DNA of 64,000 bases from Streptomyces sp. Ag109_O5-1 (GTDB taxonomy: Bacteria > Actinomycetota > Actinomycetes > Streptomycetales > Streptomycetaceae): the NCBI RefSeq assembly GCF_003814875.1, contig NZ_RKQF01000001.1, forward strand, positions 3,038,001 to 3,102,000. The letters are read 5' to 3'. The translations under genes were made by a program, and so were the position numbers. This document shows positions 38,920 to 48,400 of the stretch, in pieces (positions within the stretch are counted from its first letter, which is position 1; each line of letters opens with the position of its first letter). The notes beneath the pieces were generated by a model that saw only the letters and a list, made by a program, of their open reading frames with translations, did not search any database and was not told the DNA's origin.

Positions 38920-41442
38920 TTAGCTGGTGAGGATCGGCAGGATCGCGTTGGCGATAGCCGCGTGACCGGCGTCGGACATGTGGATCGTGTCGGTACCGGC
39001 GACACCACCCGTCGCCCCCGAGTTGCCCCAGTAGCCGAGCGAGTTCCAGTAGTTCCAGGAGTTGCGGCCCATCGGCCACATGTCGACGAACGCAGCACCG
39101 TAGGCGTCGGCGATGTCGCGGCCGCGTGCCGTGTAGTCCTGCCACTTGAGGTTTGTGGTGTCGTAGCTACCGATGTGCTGCATCACGACCAGGACGTCCG
39201 TCGTGCCGGTCGCGGCGGTGCCGCCTACCGAGGTGCCGTCCCTCACGCCGGCCAGGAACTGGCGCAGGTTCGCGGCCCAGGTGTCGCCGGACATGCCTGC
39301 GTTGGCGTCGTTGGCTCCGGCGGCGTAGATCACCAGGTCTGCCGGGTAGTCCGGGCCGCCGCACCAGCGGCCGGCGCCGTAGTTGTTGGTGAAGTCGGTG
39401 AAGGTCGAGGAGCTCGCACCGGAGATGCCGTAGTTGTTGACGACGACGCCGGTGGCGTTCTCTCCGGTCACACCGCAGACGCTCAGGTAGTTCCCGGTGG
39501 TCCCGTTGTGGGTGATCGTGATGGTGTGCGTGCTGCTGGACAGGCCGCTGATTGCGGTGACCTGGATGGTGCTGCCGGCGGTTCCGGAGTCCGTGACGGA
39601 CACGGCGCTGCCGCCGTCGACGGAGTACGTCCAGTTCACGCGTCCCGCGCCCGAGAGGGTGTAGACGCGGATCTTGGTTCCCCGGGTCTGGAAGGTGATG
39701 CTGTTGCCGTTGGTGGAGGAGAAGAGGTAGTTCGCGCCGGGCCCGTAGATATTGCCGACGGACCAGCTGCCGGTGACGGAGGCGAAGTTCCCGGAGAGCG
39801 CAGCCCATGCGTTCGCGGTGGTCGAGGCGCCCATGAACGTGAGGCTGCGGGCCGTGCTGAAGTAGCCGCTGCCGCCGTCGCCGTAGCTGCTCTGGAGGCT
39901 CGTCATGATCTTCGACGCGAACGGTGCGGTCAGCAGGTTGGAGCTGTAGAGGCCCTGCGTGGAGCTGGAGCCGACCGCCGCGACGGTCGCCAGGCCGGTA
40001 CCTGCGGCGTCGCGCTTCGCCCTCCAGAACTGGCCCCAGGCCGGCGGGACGTAGAACCCGACGTCGTTGCGGGCGAACGTGGCCATGTTGATGGTCTGGC
40101 CGGCCGACGTGCGCGCCATCGGTACGCCGCCCTGCGCGTACACGACGGTGCCGTTGGAGGGGTTTTGCGTCGGGGTGGTGGTGGCGTTCGCTATGGCCAT
40201 TGCGCCGCCGGACGCGCCGCCGAACGTCTGGCCCGTCCCGAGCCGCAGGTTCGCGAGCGTGCTCGTGGACGTGCTGGTGAACGCGGTGGCGGTCAGGGCG
40301 CCGGTGAGCGTGCCGCCCGCGAGGGGCAGGTACGCCGCCAGTTGTCCGTACGCGGCGGCGTCGTCCACGGCGGTGCCGTTGGCCACGGAGGTGATCTTGT
40401 GGCCGTCCATGGCGAGCGTGTTGTTGATCTCCACCTGGCCGCTGAAGTAGGCGTGCCCGGGAACGACGATGCCGTTGCCGCCGTCGTCGAGGATGGTGAC
40501 CGTGCCGTTGAAGGCGTTCGCGGTGGTGTTGGACTGGCCGACGATCGTGCAGTACGAGCCGGAGTCGACCTTCAGGAAGTTCGTTGCGCCGGTACCGGGG
40601 GTGACGTCGGCGACCTGATAGAGGCCGGTCAGGTGGGCGGTGCCGGTGACCCAGATGCCGGTGCCGCGGTTGTTGTAGACGAACTGGGAGAAGACGGTGT
40701 TGCCGTACCCGCCGTTGATCTTGGTGCCGGTGGTGTTGCCCTCGGAGCCGCATGCGGTGAGGGCGACGTTCCACCCCTGGTCGATGAGGTATCCGATGGG
40801 GTTGTTGTCGGCCGCGCACGCCGCGAGGGCGGTGTACGACAGCTTGTAGAGGCGGAAGCCGCCCGTGGTGTTGCCGTTGGCGTAGCAGGCCCGCAGCGAG
40901 CATGAGGTGCCCGGGGATCCGGCGCCGGTGGTGACGCCGTACAGGTTGAAGCCCCAGCCGCCGCAGGACTGGGCCACCACCCGGTCGAAGCTGGACACGA
41001 TCGGTATCTGCATGTTGATGCCGTCGCTGCCGAAGCCCGTGACGGTGACATTCCGCATCGTCACGTACAGGGTGGCGGTGTTGCTGACGAGGGCGAACTT
41101 CACGCCGGTGCCGGTGCCCGAGCCGGGGCCGGTGATCCCGAGGTCGGCGATCGTCACGTTCTGCACGTCGGTGCCGGTGAACACGTTCGCGCTGGTCGAG
41201 GTCTGCTTGATGATGCTGACCGTGTCCCCGTCGCCCACGTACGCGACCTTGTTGGAGACCGTGAGTGCGGAGCTGAGGTTGTAGGTGCCGGCGGGGAAGT
41301 ACACCACGCCACCGGCCGCGGCCGCCGCTGCCTGCGCGGCCTGGACTGCGGTGTCGTCGAGGGTGGACCCGTTGCCCTTCGCCCCGTACGACTTGACGTT
41401 GAACCAGTCCAGCGTGGACGTGGTGGCGTACAGGTCCGTCAT
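38920..41442 (-). CDS. Tailspike: pectate-lyase-fold plus SGNH esterase domains
   Basis: An 840-residue tail fibre/spike. The N-terminus (about 10-300) is a right-handed beta-helix of the pectate-lyase-3 type (FNVKSYGAKGNGSTLDDTAV). Near 375-400 the phage motif AAYLPLAGGTLTGAL appears. The C-terminal part (about 470-840) is an SGNH/GDSL hydrolase: VAAVGSSSTQG, AAGANDANAG and IHMSDAGHAAIA supply the Ser, Asn and Asp/His blocks. It likely cuts and deacetylates surface polysaccharide. ATG at 41442 overlaps the upstream stop by ATGA. Confidence 0.82.
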   Translation of the reverse strand: MTDLYATTSTLDWFNVKSYGAKGNGSTLDDTAVQAAQAAAAAAGGVVYFPAGTYNLSSALTVSNKVAYVGDGDTVSIIKQTSTSANVFTGTDVQNVTIADLGITGPGSGTGTGVKFALVSNTATLYVTMRNVTVTGFGSDGINMQIPIVSSFDRVVAQSCGGWGFNLYGVTTGAGSPGTSCSLRACYANGNTTGGFRLYKLSYTALAACAADNNPIGYLIDQGWNVALTACGSEGNTTGTKINGGYGNTVFSQFVYNNRGTGIWVTGTAHLTGLYQVADVTPGTGATNFLKVDSGSYCTIVGQSNTTANAFNGTVTILDDGGNGIVVPGHAYFSGQVEINNTLAMDGHKITSVANGTAVDDAAAYGQLAAYLPLAGGTLTGALTATAFTSTSTSTLANLRLGTGQTFGGASGGAMAIANATTTPTQNPSNGTVVYAQGGVPMARTSAGQTINMATFARNDVGFYVPPAWGQFWRAKRDAAGTGLATVAAVGSSSTQGLYSSNLLTAPFASKIMTSLQSSYGDGGSGYFSTARSLTFMGASTTANAWAALSGNFASVTGSWSVGNIYGPGANYLFSSTNGNSITFQTRGTKIRVYTLSGAGRVNWTYSVDGGSAVSVTDSGTAGSTIQVTAISGLSSSTHTITITHNGTTGNYLSVCGVTGENATGVVVNNYGISGASSSTFTDFTNNYGAGRWCGGPDYPADLVIYAAGANDANAGMSGDTWAANLRQFLAGVRDGTSVGGTAATGTTDVLVVMQHIGSYDTTNLKWQDYTARGRDIADAYGAAFVDMWPMGRNSWNYWNSLGYWGNSGATGGVAGTDTIHMSDAGHAAIANAILPILTS

Positions 41443-41744
41443 GTGAGCTTCCCGAGGATGATGTAGGACTGCGAGGAGCCGCCGACCGGGAGGACCACGA
41501 CGGAGTCGCCGGCGGCCGGGGTGTAGGCGGCCAGGTGCTGGTACGGGCCGGTCAGCGTGGTGGAGCCGTTGACGTAGGCCTTCGGGTCGCCGCTGCTGTA
41601 GCCGGAGTCGATGACCGCCGGGAGCGCGGCGAGCGGGAACCCGGAGTCGATGGACGCGGTGCGGGCCTCCAGCCGGGCTACGCGCTGCTGGAGGCTCTGC
41701 ATGGTCTGGGCGTGCCGCTTCTCCAGCGGCACCGGGTACGGCAT
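41439..41744 (-). CDS. Minor tail protein, coiled-coil
   Basis: A 101-residue protein with an N-terminal coiled coil (AQTMQSLQQRVARLEARTAS) and a C-terminal beta-rich part ending YIILGKLT. Such proteins trimerise at the tail tip. ATG at 41744 with GGGGGG upstream; a longer open frame overlapping the next gene is rejected. Confidence 0.65.
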   Translation of the reverse strand: MPYPVPLEKRHAQTMQSLQQRVARLEARTASIDSGFPLAALPAVIDSGYSSGDPKAYVNGSTTLTGPYQHLAAYTPAAGDSVVVLPVGGSSQSYIILGKLT

Positions 41745-41761
41745 GCGCCCCCCTGGTGTGG

Positions 41762-42970
41762 TTAGCCGGTGACGACGCCGCTGGTCTGGAGCTGGATGTA
41801 CTCGGACTGCTGCGGGCCGGGCGGGTAGCAGGTCCAGCCGACGACACGGACCTCGGTCTGGAGACCGGGTGAGCCGTCGTCGTTGGGCGGGTGGATCGCC
41901 GAGGTCGCCGTGAACGTGGTGGAGTCGCCGAGGATGATGTCCCGCAGGCGCGGGCGGGCCGAGCCGCCGACGTTGATGATCGGCATGGCCATGCCCTGGG
42001 TGTAGATGCGGACCTCGCCGTCGGCGAAGGAGTTGATCTGTGCCTGGCTGGTGACCCAGGAGCCTTGCCAGGAGACGGTCGACTCCAAGAGCGGGAACCC
42101 GGCGTTCAGGTCGTTGAGGTCGGCGCCGTGCGGGTACACCGACTGCCATTGCAGCTGGGCGCCGTTGGGCGGGGCGGTCGCCCAGATCATGTTCGCGCCC
42201 TGGGAGCCGGTCAGCTGGTAGCCGTAGTCGAGTACGTTGCCCGGGTAAGACAGGGCGTAGCCGGACTGGGCGACCGGCCGGCCCATCTTCAGGTACGCCA
42301 GCTTCACGAACACGCCGAGGTCACCGACAGCGTCCAGGCCGGGCTGGAACACCCACTCCAGCTGTCCGGAGGAGCACATGTCGGACCAGGCCGAAGTGAT
42401 CTGCGTGAGGTCGCTGTACGTGTACGAGGAGGTCCAGTTCACGCCGCAGGTCGCCGCGGCCCCGGTGGGCAGGTGCAGCCGGGACACCTTGCCGCTCTTG
42501 GCGACCATGGCCAGGTATGCGGCGGTCCTCGTGGCGGCCGGGGACACGCCCTGCATGATGTAGTTGCTCTGCTTGCTGACCCCGTAGGTGACCAGGTCGG
42601 TGAACACCTGGAACAGGTCGACCTGCGAGTACGACAGGGTGTCGGTGATGAGCCGCTTGCCCCACAGGGAGTCCAGGGTCTGCGCCTGGATGGGCAGCGT
42701 GCCCTGGGCCCGGGACTGGTCGGGCCAGTCCCATACGACGCCCGCCCACACCGGGTAGCCGTCCTGGAGCACCCACAGAACGCACCGCCGGCACGTGAGC
42801 GCGTCCAGGAACGGCTTGTTGTTCCGCGGGAGTTGGTCGAGGTTGAGCTGCCCGGTCAGCGAGCCGGACCCGTTGAGCTGCATGCTGAACGAGTTCACGT
42901 TCAGCGGCAGGGTGTCGGCGAGGGCATCGCCGCTGATCAGGTCAGTGGAGATGTACGTGTACCGGCTCAC
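41762..42970 (-). CDS. Minor tail protein (Gp37-like tail-tip protein)
   Basis: A 402-residue structural protein resembling the siphovirus Gp37-like/Tal-region family: FSMQLNGSGSLTGQLNLDQL near the start, VLQDGYPVWAGVVWDW, then VDLFQVFTDLVTYG. It would form the baseplate hub that contacts the host. GTG at 42970 overlaps the upstream gene stop by 4 bp. Confidence 0.75.
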   Translation of the reverse strand: MSRYTYISTDLISGDALADTLPLNVNSFSMQLNGSGSLTGQLNLDQLPRNNKPFLDALTCRRCVLWVLQDGYPVWAGVVWDWPDQSRAQGTLPIQAQTLDSLWGKRLITDTLSYSQVDLFQVFTDLVTYGVSKQSNYIMQGVSPAATRTAAYLAMVAKSGKVSRLHLPTGAAATCGVNWTSSYTYSDLTQITSAWSDMCSSGQLEWVFQPGLDAVGDLGVFVKLAYLKMGRPVAQSGYALSYPGNVLDYGYQLTGSQGANMIWATAPPNGAQLQWQSVYPHGADLNDLNAGFPLLESTVSWQGSWVTSQAQINSFADGEVRIYTQGMAMPIINVGGSARPRLRDIILGDSTTFTATSAIHPPNDDGSPGLQTEVRVVGWTCYPPGPQQSEYIQLQTSGVVTG

Positions 42971-44049
42971 TTCTGTACCGGCTCCACCCGGAGCACGATG
43001 TTCGAGGCGGTCGATGCGGCCACGTAGTAGCCGGTGTCACCCTGGGTGTCCTGCACCGTGATCTTGACGGTGTGTGTGCCGGCGGACGGGGTGTCGGCGG
43101 TGGCGGAGGACGTGTAGTAGCTCCACGACACACCGCACTGCCACGACCCGTCGGCTTCGAGCTTCGCGCCATAGATGGTGTCCACCACGTTGTTGTCGAT
43201 GTACATCCGCCACTCGTGCCGCTGCTCGATACTTGAGTGCGAGGCGGAGTACACCGCCGGGCACTTGAAGAACACCTCGATGTCCGTGTAGCCGTCCGTG
43301 GTGATGGTGGCGGTGATCACCGACGTCTCGTCGAGGTACGGGATCATCACGGACGAGGTCTTCTTGCTGATGACCGGCTGCCACGGCAGCACGTGCAGCT
43401 GCGTCGAGCTCGACGTGTTGTTGTTGTGGTAGAAGCTGCCGGAGACCGGGTCGTAGCAGACCATGCCGGTGTAACCGGCGACGGTGCCCTTCGCCGCGCG
43501 GATGATGCCGCCGGTCGCGGCGGTGAAAGGCCGCTTGTCGGAGATCATGCCCGAGGTGACCGCGGTGACGTTCGCCGCGACGGTGATCTGCGCGAGCGGG
43601 ATCGCGTTGGCCGGCAGGGTCGGCACGGTCGGCGACGAGGCCGGCGTACCGGTCGCGATGGCCACCTGCCCGTACGAGGTGCTGTTGCCGTTGTCGACGA
43701 CCTGCGCGTACACCAGGTCGATACGGGGGTTGGCCGAGTCCGCGGTCTGCACGGTCAGCGTCGCGGTGGCCACGAGTGTGGACGTGTACGCGCCGGACGT
43801 GGGGCTGTTGGTGTTCGGGGTGACGAAATGGCCGGGCTGCACGGTGACCGTCAGCGCGGTGCCGGCCGAGACGGCGAGGCCGGCGCCGCCGATGACACCG
43901 CCGAGGGTTCCGACGGCAGAGCCGCTGACGATGCCCTGGTCGTAGAAGACGGCGCCGATGTGGCTGTTGCGGAGGTCGTTGCCGCCGCTGCCGTCGTATG
44001 TGCAGCCGGCCATCCAGATCGGCAAGGAGGTGGTGACCGACGTTGCCAA
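42967..44049 (-). CDS. Minor tail protein
   Basis: A 360-residue Gly/Thr/Ser-rich structural protein. LAVSAGTALTVTVQPGHFVT and ANPRIDLVYAQVVDNGNSTS are the usual first domain of actinophage minor tail proteins of the BppU or baseplate-upper type; the C-terminal 140 residues form a separate beta-rich domain (HEWRMYIDNNVVDTIYGAKL). TTG at 44049 with AGGAG upstream. Confidence 0.75.
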   Translation of the reverse strand: MATSVTTSLPIWMAGCTYDGSGGNDLRNSHIGAVFYDQGIVSGSAVGTLGGVIGGAGLAVSAGTALTVTVQPGHFVTPNTNSPTSGAYTSTLVATATLTVQTADSANPRIDLVYAQVVDNGNSTSYGQVAIATGTPASSPTVPTLPANAIPLAQITVAANVTAVTSGMISDKRPFTAATGGIIRAAKGTVAGYTGMVCYDPVSGSFYHNNNTSSSTQLHVLPWQPVISKKTSSVMIPYLDETSVITATITTDGYTDIEVFFKCPAVYSASHSSIEQRHEWRMYIDNNVVDTIYGAKLEADGSWQCGVSWSYYTSSATADTPSAGTHTVKITVQDTQGDTGYYVAASTASNIVLRVEPVQK

Positions 44050-44058
44050 GGGGTGCTC

Positions 44059-45333
44059 CTAGATCCAGGTGTCGCGCCAGTAGAAGACCGTTGTGGAGCC
44101 GATGCCGGCGGTGCCGCCGTAGCCCACTTCGTTGTCGCCCGGGGCGAGCTGCCACCAGGAGGAGTTGACGTCGGCGGGCCAGTAGGTGCCGCCGGCCGAG
44201 GCCATGCCGGGGGTCGTCGCTGTCGTGACGGGGTTGACGTACGCCTGCCGGGTCAGGAAGTCGACGACGAGCACATCGGCGGTGCCGAGCGTGAGGGAGG
44301 ACCACGACAGGGTCTGGTTCGTGGTGACGTTGCTGAGGGTGGGCCCGACGACCGGGCCGGTGATGACCGCGACGGGCGGTGTGTCGAAGCTGCCGCCGTT
44401 CGTGGCGATGGACTCACCCGGCGGGGAGGCGGGGTTCAGCCCGATCGGCAGGGTGAAGGGCACGGTCAGGCCGCCGCCCGGGTCCGGGGGCTCAAGGCCG
44501 ATGGTGACGGCCCTCTGCGCTACCGCGTACTTCCGGGGGTCCGGCGCCACCAGGCCCACGGTGAACGTGACGTCGGTCAGGGTCGGGTACGCCTCGGTGA
44601 CCTTCCCGGAGCGGCGCACCAGGGCGTACTTCGGGACCGGCTCGTCGTACCGCAGCGTGGCCAGGCCCGACACGGGTACGGCCCTCTGCAGCAGGGTCCG
44701 GGCGAGGTCGCGGGTGGCCTGGTCGGGGGCGGAGGCGTGCACGGTCCACGTCAGGGTGCGCGGCGCGAAGTACTGCGGCGAGGCCCAACCGCCATGATCG
44801 CCGGACCGGGCGATGACGCCGGCGCCCTGGACGTCCGGGCTGTCCCAGCCGTCGATCTTCTTCCACATCCAGGCGATGCCGTGCTCATCGACCTGCCCGA
44901 ACTCGATGCTCGCGCCGTAGATGCCGTTCGTGTTGGGGTTGGTCAGTCCGCCGGTCCAGAAGCCGACGTCACCGGCCGGCATCGAGAGCGGCAGGGAGCC
45001 GCCGACGGTGATGTTCTCGACACCGAGGAAGCTGCCGCCGCCGTACGTGCATGTCCAGTTGGCGACGTAGACGCCCTGCGGGGCCGCGGCGGGGATGGGC
45101 CACGCGTACGCGTACTTCCCGCGGGCCTGGCGCCACACCTGCCCCGCTGTGGCGCCGGTGGCGCCCTGGTAGGTGAAGGGGCCGGCGTAGTCGTCGGCGA
45201 AGCCGACCTGGCCGCCGTAGGTGATGTCGAGCTGGACCGTGTCCGGGTCGACGAGGAGACCGGTGGTCTCGTCGTAGAAGTTGAGGTACAGGACTGTCGA
45301 GGTGCCAGCTGGTGATACGGCCGACTGCGCCAC
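44059..45333 (-). CDS. Distal tail (Dit-like) protein
   Basis: A 424-residue tail protein. The N-terminal 110 residues form an Ig-like sandwich (STVLYLNFYDETTGLLVDPD); the centre (about 115-290) is a phage tail/Dit-type domain with LTWTVHASAPDQATRDLART and LRYDEPVPKYALVRRSGKV; a beta-rich C-terminus follows (SWSSLTLGTADVLVVDFLTR). It links the tube to the tip. GTG at 45333. Confidence 0.75.
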   Translation of the reverse strand: MAQSAVSPAGTSTVLYLNFYDETTGLLVDPDTVQLDITYGGQVGFADDYAGPFTYQGATGATAGQVWRQARGKYAYAWPIPAAAPQGVYVANWTCTYGGGSFLGVENITVGGSLPLSMPAGDVGFWTGGLTNPNTNGIYGASIEFGQVDEHGIAWMWKKIDGWDSPDVQGAGVIARSGDHGGWASPQYFAPRTLTWTVHASAPDQATRDLARTLLQRAVPVSGLATLRYDEPVPKYALVRRSGKVTEAYPTLTDVTFTVGLVAPDPRKYAVAQRAVTIGLEPPDPGGGLTVPFTLPIGLNPASPPGESIATNGGSFDTPPVAVITGPVVGPTLSNVTTNQTLSWSSLTLGTADVLVVDFLTRQAYVNPVTTATTPGMASAGGTYWPADVNSSWWQLAPGDNEVGYGGTAGIGSTTVFYWRDTWI

Positions 45334-45408
45334 CCGTCACCCCCTCCATGTCCGTGTGCTGGGGTTGTGGTGAGGGGTGGTGTGGGCGGGCCGCGCCCGC
45401 GGCGTCGG

Positions 45409-48400
45409 TCAGACGCCGCTGAGCGCGAGCCCCATTTCCCGCTGGATGGCTGCCAGTTGCTCGGTATTCGGGTACTGGGTGCCGTTGAAGTTGATCACCG
45501 CTGTCTTCGTGCCGAGGGCCGTGCCTCCCCCACCCTGCTGGGAGGTGAGGAGGGCAACCATCTGCACGAACGCCTCGGATTGCTCCGGCGTAAGGACGGC
45601 CTCGGGCTTGCCGAGCATGTTGACGCCGACGTTGTTGCCCGGCACGTTGCTGGGCATCAGCCAGCCGCCGCTGTCGTAGCCCTTGGGGGGCATGTTCGCG
45701 TTGGCCTGCTGGACGTTGGTGATGTTGTGGTACCGCGAGACGATGTAGTTGATGGCCGACGCGACGTTCGCGACCGGGTCGTAGATGTCCCACGACGTGC
45801 CGGGCGCGTGGTACGCCTTGAACGTCGACATGATCGTCTGGGCCAGGCCTCGGGACGGGTCGCCGTTCTTGGCGTTGATGTCCGTCAGGTTGATGGCCTT
45901 CGGGTTCCACCCGGACTCGCGTGTGATCAACGTGTTGAGGCCGGCTTCCCACTGCGCCTTCGTGCCGGGCGGGGGTGCACCAGCCGCCTTCAGCGCCTGG
46001 TCGATGACGCTCTTGTGCTGGCCGGACGGGATCGTGCCGCCGACCGAGCCACCGGAAGACGAGCCGCTGCTGAACGCGTCGGTCACGGACTTGACCGCGT
46101 CCTTGATCAGCGCCTTCGGCACGCCGAGGAGGAGCTTGGCGTAGTTACCGACAGCCTTCGTGCTGACGAAGGACTCCAGATCCTTGGTCAGGCCGCTGGT
46201 GTCGCCGGTGGAGACGTCCGCGACGAGCTTGGCTATCTTCCCGGCCTTACCGAGGACGGACCCGGCCGCGGACTCGATGTCGCCGATGATGCCGCCGCCC
46301 GAGAAGTGGCCGGCGTCGGAGGAACGGCCGCCGCCGTAGGTGGCGTTCAGGGCGTGCACGGTGTCGGGGCCGATGGCCCGTACCGCCTCCGGGACCAGGA
46401 CGCCCTCGCCCGGCGAGAGCATCGCGGGGACGGTGTCCTTCCCGGGGGCGTAGCCGTCGACAACACCACCGGTCGCGAACTTCAGGACCGGCAGCTTCAG
46501 GGACTTCATGCCCAGGGCGCCGACCACGTCGTTCCACAGCGCGGCGATGCCGTCGTCATAGACCGTGTTGACCAGGAACTTCACCGGGTCGGAGAAGATC
46601 GCCCGCAGCTCCGACCAGATGTCCTTGAAGCCGGAGACGAACTGCCTCGCCCCGTCCGCGACTGTTGAGAAGAAGGGTTCGAAGATGTGGTGCCAGCACC
46701 AGAGGACGATGTTCTCCAGGGAGGTGAACGAGTCACCTAGGGCAGCGAAGAAGGGCTTGAGGCCGTTGCTCCAGAGCCATTCCGCGCCTTGTTCGAGGCC
46801 CTGCCAGAACGGGTCGAGCACGTTGTGCCAGAGCCACAACGCGGCGATCTCGATGTCCTTCCAGACCGTCTTCCAGTTGTCGGCCAGGAAGAGAATCGCG
46901 GCGACCAGGAGACCAATGCCGGCGACGATGCCGAGGGTGGCCAGGTTCTCCGCGATGAACGCGACGGTGGCGGCGGTGGCTTCCGCGACGTTCTCCGCGA
47001 TGAATGTCGCCGCGGCGGTGGTCTGCTCGGCGATCCATACGCCGGTTGCCCTCATCGCGGTGACCATCTGTCGGCCGAACCCGGCGACGAACTCGCCGAC
47101 GGAGGAGGCCGCACTGGCCATGGTCGAGCCGACCCGGGAGCCCCACTGGGCGACCGCGGACGCGCCGTTGGTGGCCCAGGTCTTCAGGGCGGTGCCGCCC
47201 CGGGACAGGGCGCTGGGCAGGGTGTCGGTGAAGAAGTCGGCGGATGTGCTCAGGCCCCGGCTGACGAGTTGGCCGGCCCTGGTGGCGCCCTCGGTGAGCT
47301 TCGTCCATCCCCTGCCTGCGGCGGTGGGCAGGGTGTCGGTGAAGAACGTGGTCGTCTTGCCCCAGCCGGCGCGGATGCCGTCTGCGGCGTACATGCCGCG
47401 AGCGCGGATGCCGTCCCAGACGCCGCCCCGGCCAAAGGGTGCTGCGATCTTCGCCGCTACGTCCTTGACTCCCGCTGGGATGCCCTTGACCGACTCGTAG
47501 CCGGACTTGATGGCACCCCAGGGGGCGGAAACGATACTGCGGAGGCCCCGGAAGGAGAGCATCCCGGCGAGGATGTCGCCAAGCACCTTGGCGGTCGTAC
47601 CGTCCGGGTGCGCGTTCAGGTACTTCGCCAGCGGTTCGAAAACCTGTGCGACGAGGCCGACGATCTGCCCCAGGGGTGGGCCGATCTGGGCAATGATGAC
47701 GCCTGCCGCAGAGAGGAAGTCGTTGATCTCGGGGGTGTACTTACCGACCTCGGTGGCCATGCCTGCGAGGCTCTTGCCGATGCCGGCGAGGAGGTTGCCG
47801 AGCCCGTCGGCGGCGCCCTTCTGCGACCCGATCTTGGCCAGCGCCCCGGCGAAGTCACCGAAGGCAGGGCCGACGATCTTGGCGAACTCCAGGCCGTTGT
47901 CGATCAGACCGTCGAGGACGTGGGCGAACTCCGGCTTCGACAGTTCCTTTCCGATGGCGGCGAAGGCGTCCCCGAGGAAGCCACCGATCTTGGTGGTCTC
48001 CTTCTTCAGGGTCGGCATCAAGTCGTCGAGCCCGTCGAGGAACTTGAGCTGGCCGGGCGCCATAGCGTCCTGCGCGGCGGTACGGAGTCCCTTGAACTCC
48101 CCGCTCATGCTCAAGATCTTTTCGACGACCTGCTGAGCCACCGGGGACATGAGCGACATGTCCTTGCGGAACTGGTTCGCCGCTTCGTTCTCCGTCGACA
48201 TCATCGCGGCCCAGGCCAGTTGCTGGGACTTGATGGTGTTCGTCAGGGTCTGCTCGGCGAACTGGACCTGCTCCGCGTCGCGCTTGCGCTGGTAGGCGGC
48301 CTGTTCCTCCGCCATGGCCAGCTGCATCTGCGCCTCTTTGATCTGCGCAGCGCTGTTGAGCTGGGTAAGGGTTTGCTGCCGCTGGGCGTCGGCGAGGGAG

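Noticed and set aside
38491..40905. 804-codon plus-strand open frame opposite the tailspike gene
   Set aside because: Gly/Val/Arg-rich composition, no ribosome site, no motif; it is the GC-driven antisense image of the tailspike gene.
43237..45315. Long plus-strand open frame opposite the tail-tip genes
   Set aside because: Same low-complexity Gly/Arg/Val pattern;  the minus strand has clear tail proteins with overlapping start/stop codons.
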